From NCBI RefSeq assembly GCF_003386865.1, contig NZ_QTUA01000001.1, forward strand, positions 1,054,001-1,118,000: a stretch of DNA of 64,000 nucleotides. Reading direction: 5' to 3'. Within the stretch, counting starts at the first letter, position 1. The number at the start of each line of letters is the position of its first letter. Below the pieces are notes generated by a model. It did no database searches and was not told the origin of the DNA. It saw nothing but the letters and a program-made list of their open reading frames with translations. A program made the position numbers and the translations under genes. The DNA comes from Calidifontibacter indicus. Lineage in GTDB: Bacteria; Actinomycetota; Actinomycetes; Actinomycetales; Dermatophilaceae. Of the stretch, positions 15,496 through 23,808 are shown one piece after another.

Positions 15496-16362
15496 ATGGG
15501 CGGACTGCTCACGCTCGCCTTCGCCGCCGGCATGGTCGCCCCGGTCAACCCCTGCGGTTTCGCGCTGCTGCCGGCCTGGCTCACCCAGACCCTCGGCGAG
15601 GGCGACGCCTCCCCGACTCCGGTGCGGTTGCTGCGCGCCCTGCGCTCCGGCCTCGCGCTAACGGTCGGGTTTGCCGGCACCCTCGCAGCTGCCGGCCTAC
15701 TGGTGAGCGCCGGTGCCCGTGGGCTGATCCAGGCCGCGCCCCGGCTCGGCCTCGCCGTCGGCATCGTGCTCATGCTGCTCGGCCTTTGGATGCTGGTCGG
15801 CCGCTCGATCTCCCTGAAGTTGCCCCAGATCCCCGGCCGGTCAACCGCGGGGCTCCCGCCCACCGCCCGAATGGTCGTCTTCGGCGTCGGCTACGCGTTG
15901 GCCTCTCTGTCATGCACCTTCGGGGTGATCCTCGCGGTCATCGCCCAGGCCCAGGCCACCGCCAGTTACGCCGGGCTTCTGCTGGTGTTCGCGGTATATG
16001 CCGCCGGCTCGGCAGCCGTCCTGTTGCTTCTCGCGCTGGCCACCGCCGCAGCCGGCACGGAACTCACCCGCCACGTGGCGCGACTGGCCCGCTTCGGTCC
16101 ACGGATCACCGCCCTTGTCCTGCTGCTCACCGGCGCCTATCTGGCCTGGTACTGGTTTCCGGCCGCGACCAGCGACGCTCCCGTGGCGGCCGGCCGGACC
16201 GGCGGGCTGACGGGACTTTCCGCAACCGTGTCAAGCTGGGTTCAGGAACAGACCTCACTCCTCACCCTACTCGCCGCTGCGGCCGTCGTGCTGGCGCTGG
16301 CGCTCGGCATCCTGCAGCGAAGGCGAATGCGCGCACCGCGCAGGGATGAGACCGTCAAATGA
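15496..16362 (+). CDS. CcdA/DsbD-type thiol-electron transporter of the mer operon
   Basis: A 288-residue membrane protein with six to seven helices that moves reducing equivalents across the membrane. The paired family motifs are visible: PVNPCGFALLPAWL in helix 1 and ASLSCTFGVI in the fourth helix region, each with the redox Cys. It starts three bases after the thioredoxin-like gene, so the two are translationally linked and probably work together. It is distinct from the cytochrome c CcdA at 54978. The gene ends 22 bases before the IS21 istB stop, so its 3' end may have been trimmed or changed by that insertion. Confidence 0.88.
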   Translation: MGGLLTLAFAAGMVAPVNPCGFALLPAWLTQTLGEGDASPTPVRLLRALRSGLALTVGFAGTLAAAGLLVSAGARGLIQAAPRLGLAVGIVLMLLGLWMLVGRSISLKLPQIPGRSTAGLPPTARMVVFGVGYALASLSCTFGVILAVIAQAQATASYAGLLLVFAVYAAGSAAVLLLLALATAAAGTELTRHVARLARFGPRITALVLLLTGAYLAWYWFPAATSDAPVAAGRTGGLTGLSATVSSWVQEQTSLLTLLAAAAVVLALALGILQRRRMRAPRRDETVK

Positions 16363-16384
16363 ACACCCCTGACCATCCCGGTGC

Positions 16385-17182
16385 TCAAGACGAAGCACGA
16401 CTGGCCAGACGGTAGGAGTCGGTGCCGGTTTCGATGATGTTGCCGCCGAAGGTGAGTCGGTCGACGATGGCGGCGCAGAGTCGGGGGTCGGTGAAGGTCT
16501 TGGTCCAGCCGGCGAAGCCCTCATTGCTCGCGATAGCGACGGAGTTCTTCTCTTCACGTTCGGTAAGCACTTGGAAGAGGAGTTCGGCGCCGCGGCGGTC
16601 GAGTTCCATGTACCCGAGTTCGTCGATGCAAAGCAGGTCGACGCGCCCGTAGCGGGCGATCGTGCGTGCGAGCTGCTTCTCGTCGGCTGCTTCGACGAGC
16701 TCGTTCACCAACCGGGTGGCGAGGGTGTACTTGACCCGGAATCCCTTCTCCGCGGCGGCAGTACCCAGCCCGATGAGCAGGTGGGATTTGCCAGTCCCGG
16801 AGTCCCCGATCAGACAGAGCGGCTGGCCCTTCCTGACCCATTCGCCAGTGGCAAGGGTGTGGATGGTGGCGGGGTTGATGTTCGGATTGGCGTCGAAGTC
16901 GAAGTCCGCGATGTACTTCTGTCGCGGGAACCCGGCCCCGTTGACCCGACGGATCGTGGAGCGTCGGTCGCGGTCGTCGCACTCGGCCAGCAACAGCTCG
17001 GCGAGGAATCCTGTGTAGGTCAGCTGGTCCTTGTTCGCAGCGGCGACCGCGTCGCCGAGCAGGGCCCGCATGGTCGGCAACCTCAGCCGGCGGCAGGCTT
17101 GGTCGACCGCGGTGGCGGCGGCTTCTTCGGTTAGGCCGCGTCGGCGGCGCAGGGTGGTGGTCACGTTCGTGGCTGTGCTCAT
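16385..17182 (-). CDS. istB: IS21 helper ATPase IstB
   Basis: A 265-residue AAA+ (DnaA/DnaC-like) ATPase that acts with IstA during transposition. Walker A is GDSGTGKSHLLIG, Walker B is VDLLCIDELGYM, and the sensor region includes SVAIASNEGFAGW. The C-terminus TDSYRLASRAS is typical. ATG 17182 overlaps the istA stop by four bases, which couples translation. Length is normal and no defects are visible. Confidence 0.95.
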   Translation of the reverse strand: MSTATNVTTTLRRRRGLTEEAAATAVDQACRRLRLPTMRALLGDAVAAANKDQLTYTGFLAELLLAECDDRDRRSTIRRVNGAGFPRQKYIADFDFDANPNINPATIHTLATGEWVRKGQPLCLIGDSGTGKSHLLIGLGTAAAEKGFRVKYTLATRLVNELVEAADEKQLARTIARYGRVDLLCIDELGYMELDRRGAELLFQVLTEREEKNSVAIASNEGFAGWTKTFTDPRLCAAIVDRLTFGGNIIETGTDSYRLASRASS

Positions 17183-18906
17183 CGGGGTGCTCCGCTCTCA
17201 TTGGGACTGGGCTGGTTGTCGGTGCCGGTGCGGCGGCCGAGGAGTTGCTGGTACTTCTCCATCGACGGCAGTGGCCGGTTGTCCGGCGGCAGGCCGGCGA
17301 TGACGGCTTCGGGGTCGAGGAGCAGCCGTTCGGTGAGGGAGACGACTTTCCGCCTCTTGTCGACGCGCTGGTCGGCATCGCGTTGCTCGACACCACTCGC
17401 CTGAGCAACGAGGTGACGCTCCGACCCGGACCCAGCCGCGGCATCGCGGACCGCCTGCAGGCGGGCTTCGACCGCGACCACGTCCGCAGAGACCGCGCCG
17501 ACGCTGACCGCTGCGAGGAGACCTGCTTCGACTTCGTCGGCGGTCATGGAGCGGTGCAGCAGGAGCACGTCGATGAGTTCGCGGGTGCCAGCGGCGTCCC
17601 CGAGCCTCCTGCGGGCGTTGGCCCAGAACGCCTCATGGGCCGGGGTGAATACCCCAGATTCGCGGGCTTGCGCGAGGACGGTGGATCCGGGCAGTGCTCC
17701 AGGCTTGCCCTTGAGCACCTCGAGGTAGTGGTCGAGGCTCACCGACTGTCCGCCGCGGGTCACGACACGGGGGTGGCGGGCGATCTGGGTGCGGCCGTCG
17801 AAGACGACCACTTCGCTGGCGCGCAGGGAGACGCGGACGCGGCGGTGGATGAACCGGGCCGGGACGGAGTAGCGGGCCATCCGAACGGTGATCATGGCGG
17901 AGCGGTCGACCATCGGGTGCAGCATCAAACCGGGATCGAACCCCTCCACCGGGAGCGGCGCGAGATGTGTTTGTTCGGTGGCGAAGTCTTCGCCGACGGT
18001 CCGGATCCGGGAGGAGATCCGGCGCTTGTCGTCGGAGGTGTCCCAGGCGCGGACCTTCTCGTTCAGCTCATCGAGGGAGTCGACGACTGGCATCGGCACG
18101 AGGTGTTGGCGACGGAACCGGCCGACGTCGCCTTCGACGCCGCCCTTCTCGTGTGCACCGGCGATGCCGGGCTGGCAGTAGAAGGGGTCGAACCCGAAGT
18201 GGGAGCGGAACAGCACCCAACGGTCGTTCTCTACCCGCTCCCGACCATGCGCGTTCACCACCCGGGTGACAGCGCTCGTGAGGTTGTCGTAGCGGATGTG
18301 TCGGGTGGGGATGCCGCCAATCTCCTGGAAGGCGGCGATGTGGCCTTCCAGGAACGCCTCCTGGCCCTGGGTGGCGTAGATCCGGTGCACCGCCTTGCCC
18401 GAGTAGGAGAGGCGGAAGGTGAACAGGAAGACCTTCGTCTTCACCCCAGCGAGGATGACGAAGAGCTCGCCGAAGTCGACCTCGGCTTCCGCACCCGGTG
18501 CGTGCTCCTGGGGGACCATGACCTCGACCCGTCGTCCGGCTTCGAGGTCGATCTGTGCGCGGCGGATGCGGACGTAGTCCCGAACCGTCGAATACGAGAC
18601 ATCGGTCGCGGCGTGTTCCTCGATCAGGCGGACGTGGATGCGGCGGGCGGTGTGCCGCTGTTTGCGTGGCGCGTCCAGGTCGGCGCGGAGCATGTCGTCG
18701 ATCGCGGCCTTGAACGGGTCCAGCCGCGGCGAAGCGCGTACCGGGGTCTTCCGAGCTGGTGGCTCCGCGCAGGCAAGGGCTTGGCGGACCGTTGCCCGGC
18801 CGACCTGGTGCTTGCGCGCGAGCGCGCGGATCGACATGCCCTCGACCCTGGCGTCCCGGCGGATCGCAGCGAACACTTCCACACGCACCCTCATCCCGAA
18901 ACCCAC
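17179..18906 (-). CDS. istA: IS21 transposase IstA
   Basis: A 575-residue DDE transposase. The N-terminal HTH (GMSIRALARKHQVGRATVRQ) binds the terminal repeats. The rve core shows Asp in AEAEVDFGEL, Asp in TRHIRYDNL and Glu in AGAHEKGGVEG. A C-terminal beta-barrel region follows (ITVRMARYSVPARFIHRRVR). Start is GTG 18906 or the in-frame ATG 18894. The gene appears intact, so this IS21 could be active. Confidence 0.95.
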   Translation of the reverse strand: MGFGMRVRVEVFAAIRRDARVEGMSIRALARKHQVGRATVRQALACAEPPARKTPVRASPRLDPFKAAIDDMLRADLDAPRKQRHTARRIHVRLIEEHAATDVSYSTVRDYVRIRRAQIDLEAGRRVEVMVPQEHAPGAEAEVDFGELFVILAGVKTKVFLFTFRLSYSGKAVHRIYATQGQEAFLEGHIAAFQEIGGIPTRHIRYDNLTSAVTRVVNAHGRERVENDRWVLFRSHFGFDPFYCQPGIAGAHEKGGVEGDVGRFRRQHLVPMPVVDSLDELNEKVRAWDTSDDKRRISSRIRTVGEDFATEQTHLAPLPVEGFDPGLMLHPMVDRSAMITVRMARYSVPARFIHRRVRVSLRASEVVVFDGRTQIARHPRVVTRGGQSVSLDHYLEVLKGKPGALPGSTVLAQARESGVFTPAHEAFWANARRRLGDAAGTRELIDVLLLHRSMTADEVEAGLLAAVSVGAVSADVVAVEARLQAVRDAAAGSGSERHLVAQASGVEQRDADQRVDKRRKVVSLTERLLLDPEAVIAGLPPDNRPLPSMEKYQQLLGRRTGTDNQPSPNESGAPR

Positions 18907-19243
18907 TTCCGGTGCCGCGAGCCCCGCTGGATGCGGGAACTCTCGACGCCACGGAAGTGGGTCCAGATCAAGCCGTCACGACGCCACGCCGACGACCGGG
19001 TGGGTCCGAATCAGACCGTCACAGTGGTCCCGAATCAGACTGTCATCGCCACTTGAGGGCGCCTTCAAACAGGTCGCGTCGTTCCCTCAGGTCTTTCCTC
19101 TTGCGGAGCCGCAAGGATCACCTGCAGCCGACGACGCGAACTTCAGCCGGCCGCGTCCGGCGAGCCGGCGCTCCGCGGACCGCAACCGCTTCAAGCGCCA
19201 GAGACAGGCGCGCGAGGAGATATTCGGCGCTCTACGGCACCGA

Positions 19244-19996
19244 ATGGTCATGCGCTTGCACGTCATCTCCGATTCGCTACAAGCAATGGTGATTCTGCTG
19301 GGCTCGCCCCAGCTACCCGTCGCAGCCCCAATTTCGGTGGCTCGAACTAGCCTTGAGAGCGGTCTCTTGCTCGACCACGAGGTCGGCCCAGGAGCAAACG
19401 GTGAGCGACTACAGCGGACCGTAGCCGCCGAGCTCTGGGAGATCGAACAGGCGTACAAGGCTTCGCAGATACTTTTTCGCGGCCGCGGGCCCGGTGTGCA
19501 GAGCACGCCCTGGGAGGCTTCTATGACTCCTGCTGCTCTGGTTGCGAAGTATCGCGAAATTCGCCAACTGGCAGGTGCCGCTGGCTTCACCGTGGATGAC
19601 GCGAAGAAGAGGAAATTTGCAGGCGAACCGGCGCCTTCGTCGGTTGGGTTCGGCCAAGTGGTCACGAGCATCGACGTCTCAACTACCAGGCTGGCCGAAA
19701 GTGTCGCCAACCCAGGGGTAGAGGTGCCGAAAGGCCACATCGAGCTTCTGTGGTCACTGTGCTCAGGTGCCACGCACGGGGCTATGTGGCTGGCCGGCAG
19801 TGAACTGCAACGATCGGTGACCACGAGGGAGTTCGGCGGATCGGAGATCGTTACTGCAACTCAAGCCTGCCTCCTGGGGGCGATGCTCGCCGTGCGTTCG
19901 TGCGAGAGCTACTTCGCGATGGACTCCGACTTGAGCACGTCCCTGAACAACCGTCTTCGCAGGCTGCTCAGGAACGTCGCGCCAATGCTGGGCTAG
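19244..19996 (+). CDS. Hypothetical protein, probably 5'-truncated by the IS21 element
   Basis: A 250-residue frame from ATG 19244; it stays open back to the IS21 end at 19045 (for example QVFPLAEPQGSPAADDANFS), with no other start between, so the original N-terminus may be lost. It is mainly helical with a hydrophobic central stretch (ISDSLQAMVILLGSPQLPVA) and conserved-looking LLWSLCSGATHGAMW and AMLAVRSCESYFAM. No family recognised. Its TAG stop (19994-19996) is part of the CTAG duplicated by the IS1380 element. Confidence 0.55.
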   Translation: MVMRLHVISDSLQAMVILLGSPQLPVAAPISVARTSLESGLLLDHEVGPGANGERLQRTVAAELWEIEQAYKASQILFRGRGPGVQSTPWEASMTPAALVAKYREIRQLAGAAGFTVDDAKKRKFAGEPAPSSVGFGQVVTSIDVSTTRLAESVANPGVEVPKGHIELLWSLCSGATHGAMWLAGSELQRSVTTREFGGSEIVTATQACLLGAMLAVRSCESYFAMDSDLSTSLNNRLRRLLRNVAPMLG

Positions 19997-21708
19997 CCTC
20001 GATCTTTCATCGGGCGGACGTGTGCCGTCGTTGACGGCGTGATCGCCGGTTCTGGTGTCGGTTCTGCCTGATGGGTGTGACAAGTCCCCGCGATGTCGTT
20101 CGCGGTGGGCGCCGGTTTCCACGTGGCCGGTAGTCGTGCGGGGTCGTCGGGACGGGTGCCGGTGGTCACCCCGGCGCGGTCGCTGCCGGCGCGGGGTCGT
20201 GTAGTCGTTTCCAGGCAGTGATCACGAGGTCGGCGTTTGCTGCGGTTTCCTTGATGTGCAACAGGATTCGGCGACTGTGCCGAGCGATAGCGGCCGGGAT
20301 CGTGAAGACCCGTAACCGTAGTTTCTTTGGTTCCCAGCGGCGTGCCTCGTGCTCGGCGTCGAACCCGATCAGCTGGGTCCAGGCGATCAGGTCGGCCGCG
20401 AGCATCACGATGGCGCACCAAATCTGGTTGGCGGTGAACCCTTTCAGCGGCAAGTTCCGCAGCCCGGTGTCCTTCGCGATCCGGATCCGGTCCTCACACC
20501 GCGCCCGCCGCCGGTGCCGCAACTCCAGGTTCGCCAGTTGCCCGCGGGTGGTGTTGGTCGCGAACGCGGTCAACCGGTACCCGTCGACGTCGTCGAACCG
20601 CAACTGCGCTCCGGGGTGGGGTCGTTCCCGGCGCACGATGACCCGCATCCCTGCCGGCCAGCCGGACAACAGACCGCGGAACGTGAGCAGGCCGGTCAGT
20701 TCGACCACGTCCGCGCCTTCGCGGACCTCGCCATCGGCGTTCAGTGCTGCCTGCCACGCCTTGGCCGGGATCAGCCGGTACAGCTCGGGCAGGCACGCGG
20801 GCAGGGTGAACCCGACCGAGTACGAAACACCCCGGCGGGCAAGCCACCTGGTGTACTCCTGGGTTCCGCCGCCGCCGTCGGTGCGGATCAGCACCTTGCG
20901 GCCCGGCCGGGCCGGGTTGATCCCGGGCAGCTGTTTGAGCGCGTCCCGGGTGACCTGGATGTGGTCGGCGGCGGTGTTGGAGCCGGCGTTACCCGGCCGC
21001 AACTGCATCGCCAATGGTTCACCGGTCCCGTCCGGGCCGTGGTCCACGAACGCACACAACGGGTGGAACCCGAAGCCTTTCTTGAACGTGGGCTTGGCTT
21101 CTTCCTTGTCCGAGTGCGCGGTGATCAGCGTGGCGTCCAGGTCCACGATCAACGGATCGGTGGCGGTCACACCGTGGGTCGGTGCGCGCTCACCGGCCAG
21201 CGCCCACGCGCGGGCACGGGCGGCACGTCGTGCGGCCGCCACCTGCTTCAACACGCGGTGGGCGTCCGCGGCCAACGCGGTAATCGTGCGAGAGATCGTT
21301 GCCTCGGATCCAACCGGTCCGTACACGTCGGCCTCGGACCGGATCACTGCCGCGTCCGCCAGGCAGTCACCGCCGAGCGCCAGCGTCACGGCCAGGTCGG
21401 TGAGCACCTTGGCCGGGTGATGCACCGCCGCCGGCTTGCGCCACCCATCCAGAGCCCGCGCCATCGCCGGGGACAGACCCGTCACCTCCGCGGCCGTGGT
21501 CAGCAACACCCCGCCCGCCGAACCAGCCGCCGACACCGGTGCCGTGTCGACCTGAACAGACGGGTAGAACCCGGTAGTCTTCTTCACCTGGAAGGTGCTC
21601 CTCGAACTGGTTCCGATAGTTGCTTCGCAACACCTATCGTCCCAGGTCAGGAGCACTTTTCAGTTCACAACACGGCCGTCGACACCGACACCCGATGAAA
21701 TCTCGAGG
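19997..21708 (-). mobile_element. IS1380-family insertion sequence, 1712 bp
   Basis: Ends are near-perfect inverted repeats: CCTCGATCTTTCATCGGG at 19997 and CCTCGAGATTTCATCGGG read inward from 21708. The target duplication is CTAG (19993-19996 and 21709-21712). One transposase gene fills most of the element. The first copy of CTAG contains the stop codon of the upstream hypothetical gene, as in the IS481 insertion at the other end of this region. Confidence 0.92.
20166..21587 (-). CDS. IS1380-family transposase
   Basis: A 473-residue DDE transposase. Recognisable parts are the N-terminal region (FYPSVQVDTAPVSAAG), the first catalytic Asp in DPLIVDLDATLITAHSDKE, KKGFGFHPLCAFVDHG, the second Asp in VLIRTDGGGGTQEYTRWL and C-terminal RCEDRIRIAKDTGLRNLP with the last acidic residue. 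GTG 21587 is chosen because GAGGAGC lies about 12 bases upstream; an upstream ATG at 21656 would add 23 residues within the IS end. The gene is intact. Confidence 0.92.
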   Translation of the reverse strand: MKKTTGFYPSVQVDTAPVSAAGSAGGVLLTTAAEVTGLSPAMARALDGWRKPAAVHHPAKVLTDLAVTLALGGDCLADAAVIRSEADVYGPVGSEATISRTITALAADAHRVLKQVAAARRAARARAWALAGERAPTHGVTATDPLIVDLDATLITAHSDKEEAKPTFKKGFGFHPLCAFVDHGPDGTGEPLAMQLRPGNAGSNTAADHIQVTRDALKQLPGINPARPGRKVLIRTDGGGGTQEYTRWLARRGVSYSVGFTLPACLPELYRLIPAKAWQAALNADGEVREGADVVELTGLLTFRGLLSGWPAGMRVIVRRERPHPGAQLRFDDVDGYRLTAFATNTTRGQLANLELRHRRRARCEDRIRIAKDTGLRNLPLKGFTANQIWCAIVMLAADLIAWTQLIGFDAEHEARRWEPKKLRLRVFTIPAAIARHSRRILLHIKETAANADLVITAWKRLHDPAPAATAPG

Positions 21709-22144
21709 CTAGTAGCTCACCGCCGCCAAGGTTGGGAGTCGGGATGTCGAGCGGCCCGGGTTGACCCACATCTTCACGAGCCCCAGCTACCGACGGCCAG
21801 CTTCGACTCAGGGGGTTCCTTCGGCTCCGTCCCCATGAGATCCTCCAAGGGCTCACCCTGCGTGGCCTCCTCTACGTGCGCGGACTCTGGGAGTTCATCG
21901 CGGCAGATGACATCCCTACCCAGATGCGAGTGCTGGAGGTCGCCGGCCTGGTGGAGGTTGTCGGCAGAGTGAAGGCGATCGGCGGGCCGAAGCTCTACGC
22001 CATCGTCCTCGGCAGTCTGGACTACATGGCACGGCTCCTCACGGGCCGCGGAATGGCGGGCGTTGCTGTAGCCGTGGCCGAAGGTGACGGCAGCGAAGAC
22101 TCTGGCTCAGCATCCCCGTAAAAAGAAGCAGAAATTTTTTTCTT
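21709..22144. other. Sparse region after the IS1380 element
   Basis: It holds one weak open frame (21876-22121) and ends in an AT-rich patch at 22122-22145 (AAAAAGAAGCAGAAATTTTT and following T-run), clearly out of line with the GC-rich surroundings. No other gene is supported here. Confidence 0.4.
21876..22121 (+). CDS. Small hypothetical protein, possibly a gene fragment
   Basis: An 81-codon frame from GTG 21876 (GLWEFIAADDIPTQMRVLEV, then KLYAIVLGSLDYMARLL). The frame is open upstream for at least 35 further codons without a clear start, which suggests a 3' fragment of a longer gene whose beginning was lost near the IS1380 insertion. No family recognised, and no ribosome site stands out. 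Confidence 0.3.
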   Translation: MRGLWEFIAADDIPTQMRVLEVAGLVEVVGRVKAIGGPKLYAIVLGSLDYMARLLTGRGMAGVAVAVAEGDGSEDSGSASP

Positions 22145-22247
22145 TGGTTCCGCCGATGCATTAGCCCTATAGTTGGTGGTGCCCAAGCTGACTCAGCTTG
22201 GGAAGTGAGCCCGAGACCCGGCCGGACGACCGCGGCACTCGGGCTTT
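22145..22247 (+). ncRNA. Candidate small RNA with promoter and intrinsic terminator
   Basis: A promoter-like TTGGTT, 18 bases, then TATAGT (22170-22175) is followed by a perfect hairpin CCCAAGCTGA/TCAGCTTGGG (22182-22202). A second stem GCCCGAG (22209-22215)/CTCGGGC (22238-22244) runs into TTT. A transcript of about 65 nt would start near 22182. It faces the end of the minus-strand pair at 22256-23236, so the hairpins could alternatively serve as that unit's terminator. Not matched to any known RNA family. Confidence 0.45.
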
Positions 22248-22255
22248 GCGCTTGT

Positions 22256-22795
22256 CTAGAGCTCGATGACCTTGATGATCGGCATCACCTGCTGTCGCAG
22301 ACGTCCACCTCGCGCGTAGCACCACCCCACAACGTCAGGCACCCACAACAGTGGTTCGTCGTGCCGGGAGAGGTGGTCGTACGAGAAGGGCACACCGCGT
22401 GCGCCAGCGCTCGTAGCACCGGTTCGGATCGACTGAGCGTCACGCTTCTTAGTCGCATCGCTACGGTCCAAGATCATTTGGTCCACCTCGTTTCGAACGC
22501 TGTCGGCGGCGAGGCGCTGAAGACAGGCATCGCGGGCTCCAGACTGGCCGCGGTGGTCGGCCGGCCGGGCTGAGTAGATCGTGACGCCGAGGTCGAGCGC
22601 GCAGACGGTCCTGATGATCCGGTCTTGTCTGGCTCCCTTGCGTTCGTCCTTCATGTGGATGCTGCGCTGGCGGGGCAGGAGCAGCCCGCGCATGGCCTGG
22701 CGCGCAGCTGCGGCGTCGCTCGACGCGACCAAAGAGCACATCACCAGGTAGTCACCCGGACAGGACTCATCGACGTAGGCGTGCCTTCCTGCCAT
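22256..22795 (-). CDS. DUF3800-like protein of unknown function
   Basis: A 179-residue protein that opens with an acidic strand motif (HAYVDESCPGDYLVMCSLVA) resembling the YxDESG start of DUF3800 proteins, which have been proposed to have an RNase H-like fold. Later parts include HMKDERKGARQDRIIRTVCA, EVDQMILDRSDATKKRD and LLWVPDVVGWCYARGG, where the last Asp could complete an acidic site. It starts three bases after the stop of the upstream gene, so the two form an operon. The DUF3800 label is my inference from motif pattern; no experimental role is implied. Confidence 0.55.
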   Translation of the reverse strand: MAGRHAYVDESCPGDYLVMCSLVASSDAAAARQAMRGLLLPRQRSIHMKDERKGARQDRIIRTVCALDLGVTIYSARPADHRGQSGARDACLQRLAADSVRNEVDQMILDRSDATKKRDAQSIRTGATSAGARGVPFSYDHLSRHDEPLLWVPDVVGWCYARGGRLRQQVMPIIKVIEL

Positions 22796-22798
22796 CGG

Positions 22799-23236
22799 CT
22801 AGTCCTTGTCTTGGTTTCCGGAGAGATCCAACCCTTGGGTGGTCACCTTGTTGCGGTCTCGGTTGGAGATGACCAACGCACCTTCTTGCTTCAGGTCGAC
22901 GATCAAGAGTTCGTCTCGTTTCTCCGGAGTCCACCGCTTCGCATGGGTTGTGTCAAGACCGATGAAACGCGTGAACATTGCTCCCGCAATCACGACAGGA
23001 CTGTTCGCCTTGGCGGCCGTCTGTCGCCTCGCCGGGTACCCGTTCAGGTCATCAGCAGAAGTCGGCTTCAAAGCGATCAGCTTCTCGTCGGCATCCCAGA
23101 GAAACTGAACTGCCATCGGTTCCCCCAGGAGTTGGTAGGCCGCCGCGTTCAGGCTGAACATCCCGCGCTTCTGAATCGTTACGGCCGGAACGGTCGGGAC
23201 GGGAGCGCTCCCCTTCTCAAAAACCTCGAACCCCAT
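22799..23236 (-). CDS. Hypothetical protein, partner of the DUF3800-like gene
   Basis: A 145-residue protein beginning MGFEVFEKGSAPVPTVPAVT, with IQKRGMFSLNAAAYQLLGEP and VQFLWDADEKLIALKPTSAD, a compact alpha/beta pattern reminiscent of small DNA-binding beta-sheet folds of the AbrB/SpoVT type, although I cannot place it. ATG 23236 is preferred over 23275 because GAGGAG lies at the right distance upstream. It ends three bases before the DUF3800-like start. A small basic/acidic protein upstream of a putative nuclease is the layout of some toxin-antitoxin or defence pairs; this is inference. Confidence 0.6.
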   Translation of the reverse strand: MGFEVFEKGSAPVPTVPAVTIQKRGMFSLNAAAYQLLGEPMAVQFLWDADEKLIALKPTSADDLNGYPARRQTAAKANSPVVIAGAMFTRFIGLDTTHAKRWTPEKRDELLIVDLKQEGALVISNRDRNKVTTQGLDLSGNQDKD

Positions 23237-23285
23237 CGAATGTTCTCCTCGTCGTGATGTGCGTGCGTTCAACACGGCTGACCTC

Positions 23286-23808
23286 TCGCACCATCAGAGT
23301 ACACGAGCGTGTTCGACGCTCTCAATAATTTCTCCACGACACTCAGGGCTGCGATGGAAGCTATGGAGAGTCTCTCGGTCGTCTAGGCCCTCCTGGGGTA
23401 GCTACATGCGTGCTCAGTGACGATCGTTTTCGAGCGGCGACACGCGAGGCGCGGGTCCACCGGGTCTCGGCTGTTCGAAACCACCTTGTACGGAGATTCG
23501 AAACGGTTGCTTCGCCTTTCGAGCAGCCTGACCTGTGGAGGCTCGGCTCCGGGCTGCGCAGCGACCAGGGCAGCACTGTTCTGGTTTGGCCGCGTCACAC
23601 TGAGGCAATGAGGAGGACCCGCAGCCGCGGATAGGCTGGAGCACTGCAATCAAGAAGTGAGTTTGGAGGATCTCTAGCAAAGGGGAGAGGCGAAACGCTC
23701 GACCGAGCCTTACGACAGCGTCGATCGGTCGCAAATGAGAGGGCCGATCGCTGGGTAGGTGAACCATGCTTCGCCGACTTGCACCATAGGAACTGTAGGA
23801 GCGGCTGC
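23286..23808. other. Intergenic region carrying res-like array A
   Basis: No supported gene. A 25-codon frame (GTG 23310 to TAG 23385) is too short to trust. The main content is the TTCGA-rich array at 23410-23530. Bases 23580-23808 show nothing I can identify. Confidence 0.5.
23410..23530 (+). repeat. res-like array A (resolvase site candidate)
   Basis: The array contains ACGATCGTTTTCGAGCGG (23420-23437), GTTCGAAA (23473-23480), ATTCGAAA (23496-23503) and TTTCGAGCAG (23517-23526). The same ordered motifs occur at 24227-24342 in the same orientation, and the first two are spaced identically (45 bases). Serine resolvase sites are typically about 120 bp with several inverted half-sites, which fits. 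Confidence 0.6.

Larger units (their letters stand above)
16385..19045 (-). mobile_element. IS21-family insertion sequence
   Basis: It contains istA and istB in the usual overlapping order on the minus strand. The istA-side end is clear: two repeats of GGTCC(C)GAATCAGAC, then TGTCA ending at 19045. The istB-side end must lie between the CcdA-like stop (16362) and the istB stop (16385), but I could not match an inverted repeat there, so the left boundary is provisional. Together with the remnant at 11858 it brackets the mer operon. Confidence 0.8.

Noticed and set aside
16363-16385. istB-side inverted repeat of the IS21 element
   Set aside because: I compared this gap with the istA-side end and found no convincing match, so no exact left end or target duplication is claimed.
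17245-19056. A 603-codon plus-strand frame across istA
   Set aside because: It is antisense to a complete IstA and extends past the IS end; composition is that of a reverse-complement frame.
20349-21698. A 449-codon plus-strand frame across the IS1380 transposase
   Set aside because: It is antisense to a well-supported transposase and reads through the terminal inverted repeat.
23310-23387. A 25-codon plus-strand frame (GTG start) before res-like array A
   Set aside because: Too short and unsupported by a ribosome site or conservation that I can judge.
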